From assembly GCA_934463425.1 (NCBI GenBank), contig CAKSJP010000003.1, positions 1-64,000 on the forward strand: a stretch of DNA of 64,000 nt. Reading direction: 5' to 3'. Source of the DNA: an uncultured Ruminococcus sp. GTDB taxonomy: Bacteria > Bacillota > Clostridia > Oscillospirales > Ruminococcaceae. The notes below the pieces were generated by a model, which saw only the letters and a program-made list of their open reading frames with translations, was not told the origin of the DNA and did not search any database. Shown here in pieces: positions 1 through 10,000 of this stretch. Both the position numbers and the translations under genes were made by a program. Numbering within the stretch: the stretch's first letter is position 1; the number at the start of each line of letters is the position of its first letter.

Positions 1-20
1 GATGAACCGAATACAGGATT

Positions 21-51
21 TGAGCCGAGGTTGATCTCGGCTCATTTTTTT
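21..51 (+). terminator. Intrinsic terminator of an upstream gene
   Basis: A perfect 9-bp inverted repeat (TGAGCCGAG at 21-29, CTCGGCTCA at 36-44) with a 6-nt loop is followed by seven T residues. It closes a transcription unit whose gene lies left of the window. The stretch from 52 to about 310 holds no convincing gene; a lone TATAAT occurs at 99-104. Confidence 0.85.
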
Positions 52-310
52 GCCCGCTGGTCTGGTTGGCGGTTACTTTTTGTTCTGTATTTTTTTGATA
101 TAATGTTAGTTGAATAATTGAAAAAAGGAAGTGCTATTATTTAAAAACAAAAGAAAAGATACAAAACAAGAAGAATTATGCGGAGTAACTGTTTTAAAAT
201 AAATGGGTTTGCATGGAACAGAAGAATAGAAATGATAAAAATTCTTGATAAATCGGCATGTCAATTATTCTTTCTTTTATGTGATATTCAGTTGCTTTCA
301 GCAAATATTC

Positions 311-380
311 TGCATTTCATACCCAAAAATATTACAACTTGTACCATAAGTCATTTTTTTGTCGATTGATGTGATATAAT
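311..380 (+). promoter_or_regulatory. agrD1 promoter with LytTR/AgrA-like direct repeats
   Basis: Two TACC-containing half sites (from 320 and 342) lie 22 bp apart, and a TATAAT -10 follows at 375-380. No good -35 is visible, so an activator is likely. Very similar sequence and spacing precede agrD2 at 6019-6080. LytTR regulators such as AgrA bind direct repeats about 21 bp apart just upstream of the -10. Binding by an AgrA homologue is inferred; no agrC or agrA is present in the window. Confidence 0.55.
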
Positions 381-468
381 CAAATTAAGGCAATTACTAT
401 TGTCTATAAGAAAACTATGCAATTATTTTATGATTTGCAAATACATTTGAGAGAAAGGAGGGTGCAGG

Positions 469-624
469 ATGAAGTCAACTGTAAACATGTTTATGGAGCT
501 ATTTAGAGGCATAGTTGCTGCATTTGCGTTAACAATTGCAACAATCTCCGCAAATTCTGCCTGCATGTGGATTACATATCAATCAAAATTACCAGATGAT
601 GTGCGAAATCTGCGCAATTTTTAA
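469..624 (+). CDS. agrD: AgrD-like cyclic lactone autoinducer peptide precursor (orphan, copy 1)
   Basis: This 51-residue precursor has an amphipathic N-terminal leader (residues 1-28), the core region ANSACMWITYQ (residues 28-38) and a charged tail LPDDVRNLRNF. AgrD peptides are cut by the membrane protease AgrB and exported as a thiolactone ring made by the Cys and the next four residues. By alignment with staphylococcal AgrD the ring would be C-M-W-I-T (residues 32-36). The start follows GAAAGGAGGGTG. No agrB is adjacent; the gene lies 36 nt upstream of the large toxin-like protein. It is very similar to the agrD at 6176 and probably uses that locus's AgrB. The family is clear; processing and ring size are inferred. 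Confidence 0.88.
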   Translation: MKSTVNMFMELFRGIVAAFALTIATISANSACMWITYQSKLPDDVRNLRNF

Positions 625-660
625 TTTGTATCAAATATATATTCAGAGAGGAGAATGGTG

Positions 661-3600
661 ATGAATAACAAATTAACTCGTATTCTTGCCGGGGTATTAT
701 CAATTTTATGTGTCGGTCAAACAGCAATGACAGTTGTCAGCAGTTCCGAAAAAACGACTGCTGCTGAATCTTTTGCTACACCAGTGACAGATCAGAATGA
801 GATTGTCTATGCAAACGATCTTACGATTCACGGTTATGTACAAAAAGGTACAGTTGACGGTTTCACGGCAAGAGACAACGAACCGGCATATGTGCGAATT
901 TTTAACGGTGATTGGGCTGAAATCGCATATACAGAAGTGAACAGTGACGGAAGTTACAGCGTAACTGCAAGCGGTTCGGAAGTGTATCATGTCAAATATG
1001 AATGCAACGGTTATCTTCCGTTCTATCTCAAGGATTTTGGAACGGGAAGCTATCAGGTGGGTTCCGGTGGTTCTGATAATATTGTAACACTTGTGCCAGG
1101 TGATACAACATACAATGCAGACAATGACAACCAATGGAGCGATGACGTTTTAAACAGCAGCGACGTTACATATGTGCAGGAATGCGTGGGAGAAACGTCT
1201 TATGTGGCAACGGATTTCAACTTGTCCATGGATCTAAATGACGATGGACAGATCACACAAGAAGAACTAGATGAATTCTGTGCATTCTATACAGATTTAT
1301 CGGAAGGTGAATTTTACGACCTGGCAGATGAAAGCGCAGATATCGACTACTTTGATGTCAATGACGATGGCATTATCAATCGTTATGACTACTATCTCAT
1401 GTATGATTTGGTGTACAACGAGAGAAGTCCCGAAATTGTAAATATACCTGATCTTACCGGAGACGGCATTTTTGACATAAATGATTTACAGCCGTTCTGG
1501 AATCGTATCAGCACAGCAAATGATCCAGACAAATGGATCTGGGTTTACAATCATGATATGAATCGAGACGGCATTGTCAATATAGACGATTACATTACAG
1601 AAAAACTGGACTATTACGGAAATCCGCCGTTTCCGTCAGAAAAATATCAGTCTTACATGGACAAGAACGGAAACGGATGCATTGACAGTTCTGACGTAGC
1701 ATGGTTCCAAGCGGCTTATGATTTATATGGAGATTTAGACTGGGATCATGCGTTCAAGAAAACGTTGACACTTAATGCAAACGGAAAGTTTAATTGGAGC
1801 CTGAATCTCCACGACACCGATCTGAATTTAAACGGCTATGCACTTTATGTCGGTGACAGCATGTCCTTCACTACGGATATACCATCTTTTTGGTCAAACG
1901 GCGAAGGTGCAGAACTGAACATCTGCGGCGGACGACTGGAAACAGGAAACAATCTGGTATTCCGAACAGCTTCTCCAGATGGCTGGGACGGAACTACAGG
2001 ACAAAACATGTATCTGAATGGCGGTTCTGTTGTAATCGGAGGTGATTTCAACTTTGGTCAGGCAAATTGCTATGATACAATCTGGATGACCAATGAAAAT
2101 GATTATCTGGAAATCAACCATAACTGGAATTACATAACTCTGACCGACATGGAAGGCAAATGGACAGCCGGAATGATCAACTTCCAAGGCCCGACATGGG
2201 AAGTAAATGAAGCTTCGGGTGAAAAGTCGGTTTACTCCTCCGGTACACATTCTATTCGCTTCTATTACCCCGACGGAAAGCAGACGATTCTATGGGATAA
2301 TCCGAATGAATATATCAACGCAGAGGATGGCACTCCAAATACCCTGCGCACATTCAACTTTAATTACATTGACCCGACAACCGGCGAATGTCTTGGATTG
2401 ATCTTCCCGAATGGCTACAGCGAGGAATTGTATTGGTTCCGGCCGTGGTTTAAGGTAGAAGAAACAGTCGACTGGCTTCCATTAGAACAATGGGATAACT
2501 ATCCTGATACCGATGGAGATGGACTGCCTGACAAGGTAGAAATGTATATTGGCACAGATCCAACCAAAAAAGATACCGACGGCGATGGTCTGACTGACTA
2601 CGACGAGCTGTTTAAAACATTCACCGATCCCACATTATATGATACTGACAGCAATGGTATTAATGACGGTCAGGAAGATTTTGACGATGATAATCTCAAC
2701 AATATTGAAGAAATTGAAAACGGAACAGATTGTTATGATGAGGATACAGATGTAGATGGTTTAACAGATGGTGATGAAGTCAAAATTTATCATTCAGATC
2801 CATTGAATGCAGATACAGATGGTGATACGTTGACTGATGGCGATGATGTCGCCCTTGGTTTCGATCCTACTTTGCCGGATACAGATTTCAATGGAATCTT
2901 AGACTGCAATGAAAAGATAAGACAGACATTGACACTTAACGTAGATGATGATACAAATCCAATTGAATCGGTTACTGTTTCATTTAAAGGCACAGGTAAT
3001 ATCAATAAAAATACATCCATCACGGACATCATGGGAAAAGATGTTCTCTGTTCCAATATTGTAGGATTAGTGGGAAATCCGTATGATATTAACTCCACCT
3101 CACAGTTTGATGAAGCAGAACTCAGCTTTAAGATTAGAAAGAATTGTCTCGGGGAAACTGCATTTGACGATCTTGCAATTCTGTGGTATAATGAGGATGA
3201 ACAAACGTTCGAGCTGATTGATTGCACATTGGATTCTGCAAACAGTGTTGTAAAGGCAACTTTGCCGCATTTTAGCAAGTATATGATCGTGAATCGAAAA
3301 GAATGGGCTGAAGCTTGGGCAACCAGCCTGGATTACTCGAAGTATGATTCATATGATATTGTATACGCAATTGATTGTTCCGGAAGTATGGAAGATTTAG
3401 ATCCGGAACCTAATGAAAGCGGAACCGCCAGCAAACGTCATATGGCAGCCAATAATTTGATTGGCGTAATGGAAGAAAATGACGAGGCAGCGGTAATCGG
3501 ATTTAATTATACCACCAGCTTGCTTTGTGATTTTACAAGTGATCAAAGTAATCTAAAGTCAGCATTGTACAATTTATATCAGGAAGGTTCCACCAACTTT

Positions 3601-5070
3601 AATCCTGTTCTGAGCGAATCCATATCCAAATTAACAGCACATACCGAAACGTCTGAAGAAACGGTCGGAAAAATGATAATTCTGATATCTGATGGCGGTA
3701 TGCTGGATGATTTGGATGAACCGTTAAATGAAGATTTGTTGACTGATGCGAAAGAAGCGGATATTAAGATTTACACAATTGGTGTAGGCGCAGAAGTCGA
3801 TGAGGAGATTCTTCATAAAATTGCAGAAGCAACCGACGGCGAGTATTATTATGCGTCAACGAATGATGAGATTTCTGATTTGTACAATGAGATCGGTGTT
3901 GCCAGAGCAAAAGAAATCGATATGACCGATTTCGATGAAGACGGTTTGCCGGATATTTTTGAAATTGTCGGAATGCAATTGCAGGATGGTACTGTTATTC
4001 GTACTGATCCAAGTAAGTCTGATACAGATGGTGATGGGTTACTGGATGGAGAAGAAATCACTATTTATTATGATGAGTCAACTGGAACGGTAACTTTTAC
4101 AAAAAATTCTGATCCGAATCTTGTGGATGCAGATGGAGATGGTCTTTGGGATAACTGTGATCCAAAACCAAATGATCAGTATAATAAAGGCTACTATTTA
4201 ACTTTGACATCTGGAGATAATGGCACGTTAGCACAACTACAGCATTGGCTTGTTGAACTTGGATATCTTAATATGGATAATAATCCGTACGGAGAAAATT
4301 ATGGACCGATAACACGCACTGCTATTTATATTTATCAAATGAATCATGGCTTGCAGTCAACTACAATGATAAATGGAAAAGAAACAGCTATTGAAAATAT
4401 AGACGATTTAACATATGCTACAATTGCAAATGATTACTCAAATAATTTTGGAAATGGTGAGGACGATTATCTAAATTACGTGGATGGTATTTCAACAAAA
4501 CCGTACTTTAATTCTATTGAAATAACCTCCCCAAAACTATCAGAAGCCCAAAGTGCATGTGGTGTAAAAGTAATAAAAAAAGATAATAGCACTATTAAAG
4601 ATGACTCTGCAAGTACATTTTATTTGTATTTTTATGATTACACTGAGTTGATTAATTCAAAAATGAATGATAATATTTTATATCTATTGCATTTTGCTTA
4701 TCTTTGGGGAGATATAGAGTCAGACCCCTCGATTGCAGACATGGTAATGATTGAATTTTTTGATAAGGTTAGACCTAAAGGGGACTGGGATTATAAATTA
4801 AAAACATCTTGGGAAAAAGAATTTGATGATATTCCATACATGACTATAAGCTTTCCATTTATTCTGCGTGGCGATTTTTGTAGCGCAGAAAAATTTGGAA
4901 ATGTTAATTACGGATATGTAGGAAAAGCAATAGGATTCTCAGAAGAAATTTTAATTGCTGGTGGACATGCAGTTTCTGTAATTACAAGTCACCAACTAGA
5001 AGATGAAGATGATATCAATAATGTAAAAAAAGGATTTGAATATTTTGACAGTGACATTAATGAAAAATAA
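661..5070 (+). CDS. Secreted VWA/thrombospondin-type-3 protein with toxin-44-like C-terminus (polymorphic toxin candidate)
   Basis: A 1469-residue secreted protein. The order is: signal peptide (1-36); dockerin/EF-hand-like loops such as DLNDDGQIT and DVNDDGIIN (about 187-360); TSP3 repeats with DTDGDGL motifs (613-753); a ZU5-like module (766-876); a VWA domain with the MIDAS DCSGSM (897-1076); more TSP3; a PG_binding_1-like domain (1178-1260); and a C-terminal domain (1280-1469) with KGDWDYK and NYGYVGKAIGF that resembles bacterial toxin 44. The toxin-44 call is from memory of the family. The start at 661 is chosen over 655 because the GGAG at 650-653 then sits 7 nt away. It has no LPxTG, so it is probably released or wall-bound through PG-binding. 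The next gene overlaps its end and is the immunity candidate. The 3' third is more AT-rich than the trunk, as expected for an exchanged toxin tip. Confidence 0.82.
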   Translation: MNNKLTRILAGVLSILCVGQTAMTVVSSSEKTTAAESFATPVTDQNEIVYANDLTIHGYVQKGTVDGFTARDNEPAYVRIFNGDWAEIAYTEVNSDGSYSVTASGSEVYHVKYECNGYLPFYLKDFGTGSYQVGSGGSDNIVTLVPGDTTYNADNDNQWSDDVLNSSDVTYVQECVGETSYVATDFNLSMDLNDDGQITQEELDEFCAFYTDLSEGEFYDLADESADIDYFDVNDDGIINRYDYYLMYDLVYNERSPEIVNIPDLTGDGIFDINDLQPFWNRISTANDPDKWIWVYNHDMNRDGIVNIDDYITEKLDYYGNPPFPSEKYQSYMDKNGNGCIDSSDVAWFQAAYDLYGDLDWDHAFKKTLTLNANGKFNWSLNLHDTDLNLNGYALYVGDSMSFTTDIPSFWSNGEGAELNICGGRLETGNNLVFRTASPDGWDGTTGQNMYLNGGSVVIGGDFNFGQANCYDTIWMTNENDYLEINHNWNYITLTDMEGKWTAGMINFQGPTWEVNEASGEKSVYSSGTHSIRFYYPDGKQTILWDNPNEYINAEDGTPNTLRTFNFNYIDPTTGECLGLIFPNGYSEELYWFRPWFKVEETVDWLPLEQWDNYPDTDGDGLPDKVEMYIGTDPTKKDTDGDGLTDYDELFKTFTDPTLYDTDSNGINDGQEDFDDDNLNNIEEIENGTDCYDEDTDVDGLTDGDEVKIYHSDPLNADTDGDTLTDGDDVALGFDPTLPDTDFNGILDCNEKIRQTLTLNVDDDTNPIESVTVSFKGTGNINKNTSITDIMGKDVLCSNIVGLVGNPYDINSTSQFDEAELSFKIRKNCLGETAFDDLAILWYNEDEQTFELIDCTLDSANSVVKATLPHFSKYMIVNRKEWAEAWATSLDYSKYDSYDIVYAIDCSGSMEDLDPEPNESGTASKRHMAANNLIGVMEENDEAAVIGFNYTTSLLCDFTSDQSNLKSALYNLYQEGSTNFNPVLSESISKLTAHTETSEETVGKMIILISDGGMLDDLDEPLNEDLLTDAKEADIKIYTIGVGAEVDEEILHKIAEATDGEYYYASTNDEISDLYNEIGVARAKEIDMTDFDEDGLPDIFEIVGMQLQDGTVIRTDPSKSDTDGDGLLDGEEITIYYDESTGTVTFTKNSDPNLVDADGDGLWDNCDPKPNDQYNKGYYLTLTSGDNGTLAQLQHWLVELGYLNMDNNPYGENYGPITRTAIYIYQMNHGLQSTTMINGKETAIENIDDLTYATIANDYSNNFGNGEDDYLNYVDGISTKPYFNSIEITSPKLSEAQSACGVKVIKKDNSTIKDDSASTFYLYFYDYTELINSKMNDNILYLLHFAYLWGDIESDPSIADMVMIEFFDKVRPKGDWDYKLKTSWEKEFDDIPYMTISFPFILRGDFCSAEKFGNVNYGYVGKAIGFSEEILIAGGHAVSVITSHQLEDEDDINNVKKGFEYFDSDINEK

Positions 5071-5593
5071 AATTTATCTTTTGTTTTTTGCTTTCTCAGT
5101 TATACTGTTACCGATTCTCTTTGTGTTATTCTATATATGGATGCAAGATTCCAATTATTACTATATAAATAATTTTATGGAACATAAAGCACAATTTGTA
5201 GAAGCAGCAGAATTGAAATTAAATGAATCTAATGAAAATAAAGATCAAATAATTCAGAAAGAATTATTTGATACTTGTCGAGTCGATTCAATAGATTTGT
5301 ATAACTTTTCCGGTGAAAAAGTTTACATATCTTTTTCAATGTATGATTCTTCATTTTACCCATCTACTGAATATGAGTATAGAATGATTATATATCAACC
5401 AAATAACGAATTGCCTGAATTTTTAGATAAATATTACAACAGGAGAATATCTAAAAATTGGTTTTATGTTACTAATTCACACAAGAGCTTGCACAACTTT
5501 TTCTTAATGCTTGCTTTGGTATTATTTATATTATCCGTTTGGATTATTGGAATAATTCATATATTAAAAAAATCACACTTTAGAAAAAAATAA
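5060..5593 (+). CDS. Small membrane protein, candidate immunity protein of the preceding toxin
   Basis: The 177-residue product has an N-terminal membrane helix (LLFFAFSVILLPILFVLFYI), an extracytoplasmic middle of about 110 residues and a second helix near the C-terminus (FFLMLALVLFILSVWIIGII) followed by a basic tail. I do not recognise the family. Its ATG overlaps the last 11 nt of the toxin gene, the usual tight coupling of toxin and immunity genes. An alternative TTG start at 5036 has a purine-rich sequence too close upstream. Immunity function rests on position and AT-rich composition only. A membrane immunity protein would fit an effector acting at or crossing the envelope. Confidence 0.6.
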   Translation: MKNKIYLLFFAFSVILLPILFVLFYIWMQDSNYYYINNFMEHKAQFVEAAELKLNESNENKDQIIQKELFDTCRVDSIDLYNFSGEKVYISFSMYDSSFYPSTEYEYRMIIYQPNNELPEFLDKYYNRRISKNWFYVTNSHKSLHNFFLMLALVLFILSVWIIGIIHILKKSHFRKK

Positions 5594-5732
5594 TTACATC
5601 TTATTCTTTGCTAATATTTAAGCAATTTTTTAGGGAGAACTAAAAATAATTTTTATTATTTTACTTTTGTAAACGATTTTATTTCTATATCCGATTTTGA
5701 GAAGGTTGTATACGAATCATAAGATTAAGTGA

Positions 5733-5855
5733 TTATATAAAAAACTATATCTTCCCTCCACAGCAACTGCCGAAGAACTCGGAAAAGCTGTTTTAGATGT
5801 GCTTCAGGTTGCTGAAGATTTCTATGCAAATGCGGATTCAGAACAAAAGTCATAA
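5733..5855 (+). pseudogene. Remnant of an immunity-like gene (3' end only)
   Basis: An open frame without a start codon reads LPSTATAEELGKAVLDVLQ and ends at a TAA at 5853-5855. The ATAEELGKAVLDVL stretch resembles the C-terminus of small CDI/polymorphic-toxin immunity proteins; this is a recollection, not a search result. The frame is closed by a stop just upstream (5730), so only about 40 residues survive. Decayed immunity genes behind an active toxin/immunity pair are common in polymorphic toxin loci. The rest of 5594-6010 holds a terminator and nothing else recognisable. Confidence 0.45.
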
Positions 5856-5876
5856 GCCATAATTTAATCCACAAAC

Positions 5877-5916
5877 GGAGTAACCCCACCTCGGCGCGGT
5901 TACTCCTTCTTTTTTA
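5877..5916 (+). terminator. Intrinsic terminator of toxin module 1
   Basis: GGAGTAACC (5877-5885) pairs with GGTTACTCC (5898-5906) and is followed by a T-rich run to 5916. It closes the agrD1/toxin/immunity/remnant unit. Confidence 0.85.
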
Positions 5917-6010
5917 CCATGAAGCTCTAAGAATTATTTTGAAAAAGATTGAAGCTGAATTTATTTTTATTAAAAGTCAGAAACCTCCAATGTATCTCTC
6001 TAACTTTTTT

Positions 6011-6080
6011 GCATTTCATACCTGAAAACTATACCACTCGTACCATAAGTCGGTTTTTCTGTTAGATTTTATGCTATAAT
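6011..6080 (+). promoter_or_regulatory. agrD2 promoter with LytTR/AgrA-like direct repeats
   Basis: TACC half sites start at 6019 and 6041, again 22 bp apart, with TATAAT at 6075-6080. The block GTACCATAAGTC and the preceding GCATTTCATACC are shared with the agrD1 promoter, while surrounding sequence differs. This points to one regulator acting on both modules. Confidence 0.55.
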
Positions 6081-6175
6081 ACTATTAGGATGAATTGTCT
6101 CATCAAAACGTACAATCAATATACCTATAGTATCTGCGAGAACTATGGGAGGCTTCAGAGAAAGGAAGATGTATT

Positions 6176-6331
6176 ATGAAATCAACAGTAAACCGTTTTA
6201 TGATGATGTTTGGAAGTGTATTTGCCGCATTCGCACTTATGATTGCCACTATATCCGCAAACTCTACCTGCATGTGGATTACACATCAGCCAAAACTAAC
6301 GGATGATGTCAAGAAGCTGCGGAAGTTCTAA
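6176..6331 (+). CDS. agrD: AgrD-like cyclic lactone autoinducer peptide precursor (copy 2)
   Basis: A 51-residue precursor with the same layout as copy 1: hydrophobic leader, core ANSTCMWITHQPKL, and charged tail DDVKKLRKF. The STC..... .QPK pattern matches the Ruminococcaceae cyclic lactone family and, loosely, staphylococcal AgrD. The predicted ring, C-M-W-I-T at residues 32-36, is identical to that of copy 1; only the exocyclic neighbour differs (T versus A). The gene follows AAAGGAAG and its TAA overlaps the agrB ATG by one base (TAATG), so peptide and processing enzyme are translationally coupled. Confidence 0.92.
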   Translation: MKSTVNRFMMMFGSVFAAFALMIATISANSTCMWITHQPKLTDDVKKLRKF

Positions 6332-6915
6332 TGTTTGCAACGGTATCCGAAAAAATTGTGAGGAAATTAGAGCAACAACACATTGTATCAACTGAGCAAA
6401 GTTCGATTTATCAATATGGGATTAATCAAGCATTGAATACCATGTTGAATGTTTTCACGTTTCTGGTCATTGGCTTGCTGTTTCATATGGTAGTAGAAAC
6501 TGTTATTTTTACAGCTGGATATATTCCATTTCGGATTTACGCTGGAGGGTTTCATGCGAAAACACCATGTAGATGCTGGCTATTATCTGGATGCATGCTC
6601 ATAGTTGTTCTAACGCTACTTTTTTATGTAAAGCAATTTTATACCGTTTTTCATATCATTTCTATTGTTTCTGCAGGGGTGATTCTATGGAGAATGCCTG
6701 TAGAGGATTTCAACAAGCCTTTAGACGCAACAGAAAAACGTGTCTATAAAAAGCGTGGCCTAATTGTATTTACAATAGAAGCTATACTTGTAGTATTGTT
6801 TCAAATTTTTCATATGAATCAAATCTCAAACAGTCTGCAGATGGTTTGGATTACGCTTAGTATTATGCTGCTTTTGGGAATGTTGAAAAACACATTAATC
6901 AAAAATCATAACTAA
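6331..6915 (+). CDS. agrB: AgrB family autoinducer-processing membrane peptidase
   Basis: A 194-residue integral membrane cysteine peptidase that removes the AgrD C-terminal tail and forms the thiolactone. The catalytic block is conserved: GGFHAKTPCRC at about residues 71-81, with the active His in GGFHAKT and a Cys following. Hydrophobic helices flank it (about residues 38-62, 84-130, 150-190). Length fits the family (about 190-210). It is coupled to agrD2 upstream; 90 nt downstream starts the second VWA/TSP3 protein. It is homologous to the AgrB at 56590. No AgrC sensor kinase or AgrA regulator follows, so the sensing half must be elsewhere in the genome. Confidence 0.95.
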   Translation: MFATVSEKIVRKLEQQHIVSTEQSSIYQYGINQALNTMLNVFTFLVIGLLFHMVVETVIFTAGYIPFRIYAGGFHAKTPCRCWLLSGCMLIVVLTLLFYVKQFYTVFHIISIVSAGVILWRMPVEDFNKPLDATEKRVYKKRGLIVFTIEAILVVLFQIFHMNQISNSLQMVWITLSIMLLLGMLKNTLIKNHN

Positions 6916-7005
6916 ACAGCATCATTATTATTTTCAAATAAGAAGATGGTATCATAGTGATGACTTTTTGTAAAATTAAATGAAACATTGAAAGGATTAT
7001 ATGTC

Positions 7006-10000
7006 ATGAAAAAGAAAATTATAGCAAGTTCTCTTGCCGCTGCATTGTTAATGCAGTCTGTAGCCGCATTGCCGGTATCAGCCGAATCGGAAGTAGTGGC
7101 ATTGAGTTATGTGTATGACGATTATGAAATCACATACGATGTGACAAATTCGTGGGGCGATACAGAAGTTGTATCAATTACAATAACCAATACGGGAGAG
7201 GAAACCATCGAAAATTGGATGCTGTATTTTGATCCAAATGGTGATATCCAGTATACAACAAATGCGGAGCAAAAAACAACATCGGATGGTTTTGCTTATT
7301 TCAAGAACAGCGGATATAATGCGGATATCAATCCTAATGCATCAGTTTCTTTTAGCTATGCGATAAACGATTGTGAGGAAACACCGGACTTCTTTGCACT
7401 CTGTCAGACAAGAGCGGAAAAAGCGGAAGGTTATACGTTATCACTTCAAGTAAATCAAACTTGGGGCGATAGCAACGAATACTTCAACGGTGAGATTATC
7501 ATACAGAACAACACCGATGAACCGATTGAAGCATGGGAGCTGATGATTGACACCAATTTTACAATCACAGAAATTACAAACAGTTGGGCTGCAACCGTAA
7601 CCGAATTGGAACCTTACAGCTATATGCTGAAGGGAACTTACACGGGTACAGTTTATGCAAATTCCAGTGTTTCGCTTGGCTTTATTGGTGTTAAGGATGG
7701 CGAAGCGGAAATTATTGATTATTCACTTACTGAGGTGATCGTTGACGAAGAAGTAATCTATAATTTCATCTATGATGATGATATTGATTGGAGTGAACTG
7801 CCGGATTCTGATGGAGATGGATTGCCCGATGAATTTGAAGAAGAATATGGCTGTGATTCAATGAATTCAGACAGCGATGGTGACGGATTGCCGGATGGTT
7901 ATGAAATTCTGAAAGTAGGCTCCGATCCTGCAAATGCACATTCTTTGGATACAAATCTTTCTGATGGAGAATATGATAACGATCAGGATGGATTAAGCAA
8001 TTATGAAGAATATATGCTCGGCACAAATCCGCTTGTGGCAGATTCTGATTATGATGGATTGTCCGATGGTGATGAAGAAAATGTGTATGGAACGGATCCG
8101 CTAAATCCGGATACAGATGGAGATGGTCTATCCGATGGTGATGAGATTGCGCTTGGACTAAATCCTTTGGTTTCGGATACGGACGGTGATGGTGTTCCGG
8201 ATGATGAAGAACTGTTTAATCAGAGCAAAACCTTTGATGCGGATGAAGATGACACTATTGTCCAGCAGATTGATGTGGCGTTTGAAGGAACTGGCTATAT
8301 CGACTCCACAACAAGTGTGAAAAGTGTCATGGATGTGGACTGGATGTGTTCCAATGTTGTCGGACTGATCGGTGATCCTTATGATATTTCATCCGATTCG
8401 AAAATTACAGAGGGAACAATTACGTTCCATGTTGCCGCAGAAGCACTTGGAGAAAGTGCATTTGACGATTTGGTTGTTCTGTGGTACAATGAAGAGGAAC
8501 AGCGTTTTGAAGAGATGGAAACCACTCGGGACAACAGCGATGATACGCTATCTATTACAACTACGCATTTTAGCAAATATTTGATCGTGGATTGTAATAG
8601 ATGGTATGCAGCATGGAATGCAAACTATTATCCATCGAGCAATATTGACTTACACACAGCGATCACTATAGATTGTTCATCAAGTATGAACAGCAACGAT
8701 CCGAATAGATGCAGAGTTGATGCTGCGAAAGGATTTGTAAATGTCATGCGTGATAATGATATGGCATCTGTGACACTGTTTGCAAGTCACGTAAGTACAC
8801 AGTCTCTTGGTACTCTGACAAAAGATAAAGACTTATTGAAAGAAACAATTGATAATGTAACATCCCTTGGCATTACAAATTATGAAGAAGCGCTTCAACA
8901 TTCTATCAATAGTTTGGATGTTGATAATAACACATCTTCTGAAAACATTATAATTTTCCTCTCTGACGGTTATCCAACTAATGATAGCGGATATGCTATT
9001 GACCCGTCTGATTTCGATTATTCTGTTGTAGATACAGCAGCTGCAGCGGGAATTAAAATTTATACAATCGGTTTAACAGATAATGTTTGTGAGACTATTT
9101 TGGAAGAAATGGCCGATAGAACCGGTGGTGAATACTTCTATGCCAATACTGCTGAAGAATTAGTTCCTTATTTCTTAAACATTAATGTTACAGAAAAATA
9201 CGATACCACAACAGACACGGACGGCGACGGTATTCCAGATTTATTTGAGATTTATGGTATGCCGGTTGCAAATGGCTATGTTCTTTTCAGCGATCCTCAG
9301 ATGAAAGATACAGATGGCGATGAATTAGAGGACGGCGAAGAAGTTAGTGTTATGTATGTGAATGATGATGCAGATACAAAACTTGCGGCGGAATATATTT
9401 CGGAGTATTATCCTGATATAGAAGTCAATGCTTGTGGTGGCATTTATTTTAAAATGACTTCAGATCCGGAAGAAACTGATACAGATGGTGACTTGGATCT
9501 TGATAATGCTGATCCAAATCCTATGTATTATCAGCTAAATGGTTATTTTGCAAAAAAAATGGGAGAACTACAGGAAGCAGCAAGAGAATATTACGGTGAT
9601 TCATATACTTATAATATAAATGATAAATACAATGGTTGCAAAGATTTATGGCTGTGTAGTTATTACATCAGACAATTTAATAAAAACTATACATCTTGGA
9701 AATGGGACTTCATGGCTGGAAGTGATACAAGTTTTGTAACATATATCAGCAACAATTATCCAATTCTTAGCGATTATTTTGCTAAGACTAAAGAAATATA
9801 TGTAAATTCAGAAGGGCAGACTTTAGACTTATACCATTGTTTTGCAACTCTGTCATCACTTATGGATAATAAGACATGGCAATGGGCTAGAGATCTTACA
9901 GGTTGGGCAGGCGATTTACAAACAGTAATAAATCAAGCGTATAGCAAAACATATACTGAAGGAACATATGAAAATATTGGCTTGGCTTTATATGACTTGA

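Noticed and set aside
178..369. 63-codon frame upstream of agrD1
   Set aside because: No ribosome binding site and it overlaps the agrD1 promoter repeats.
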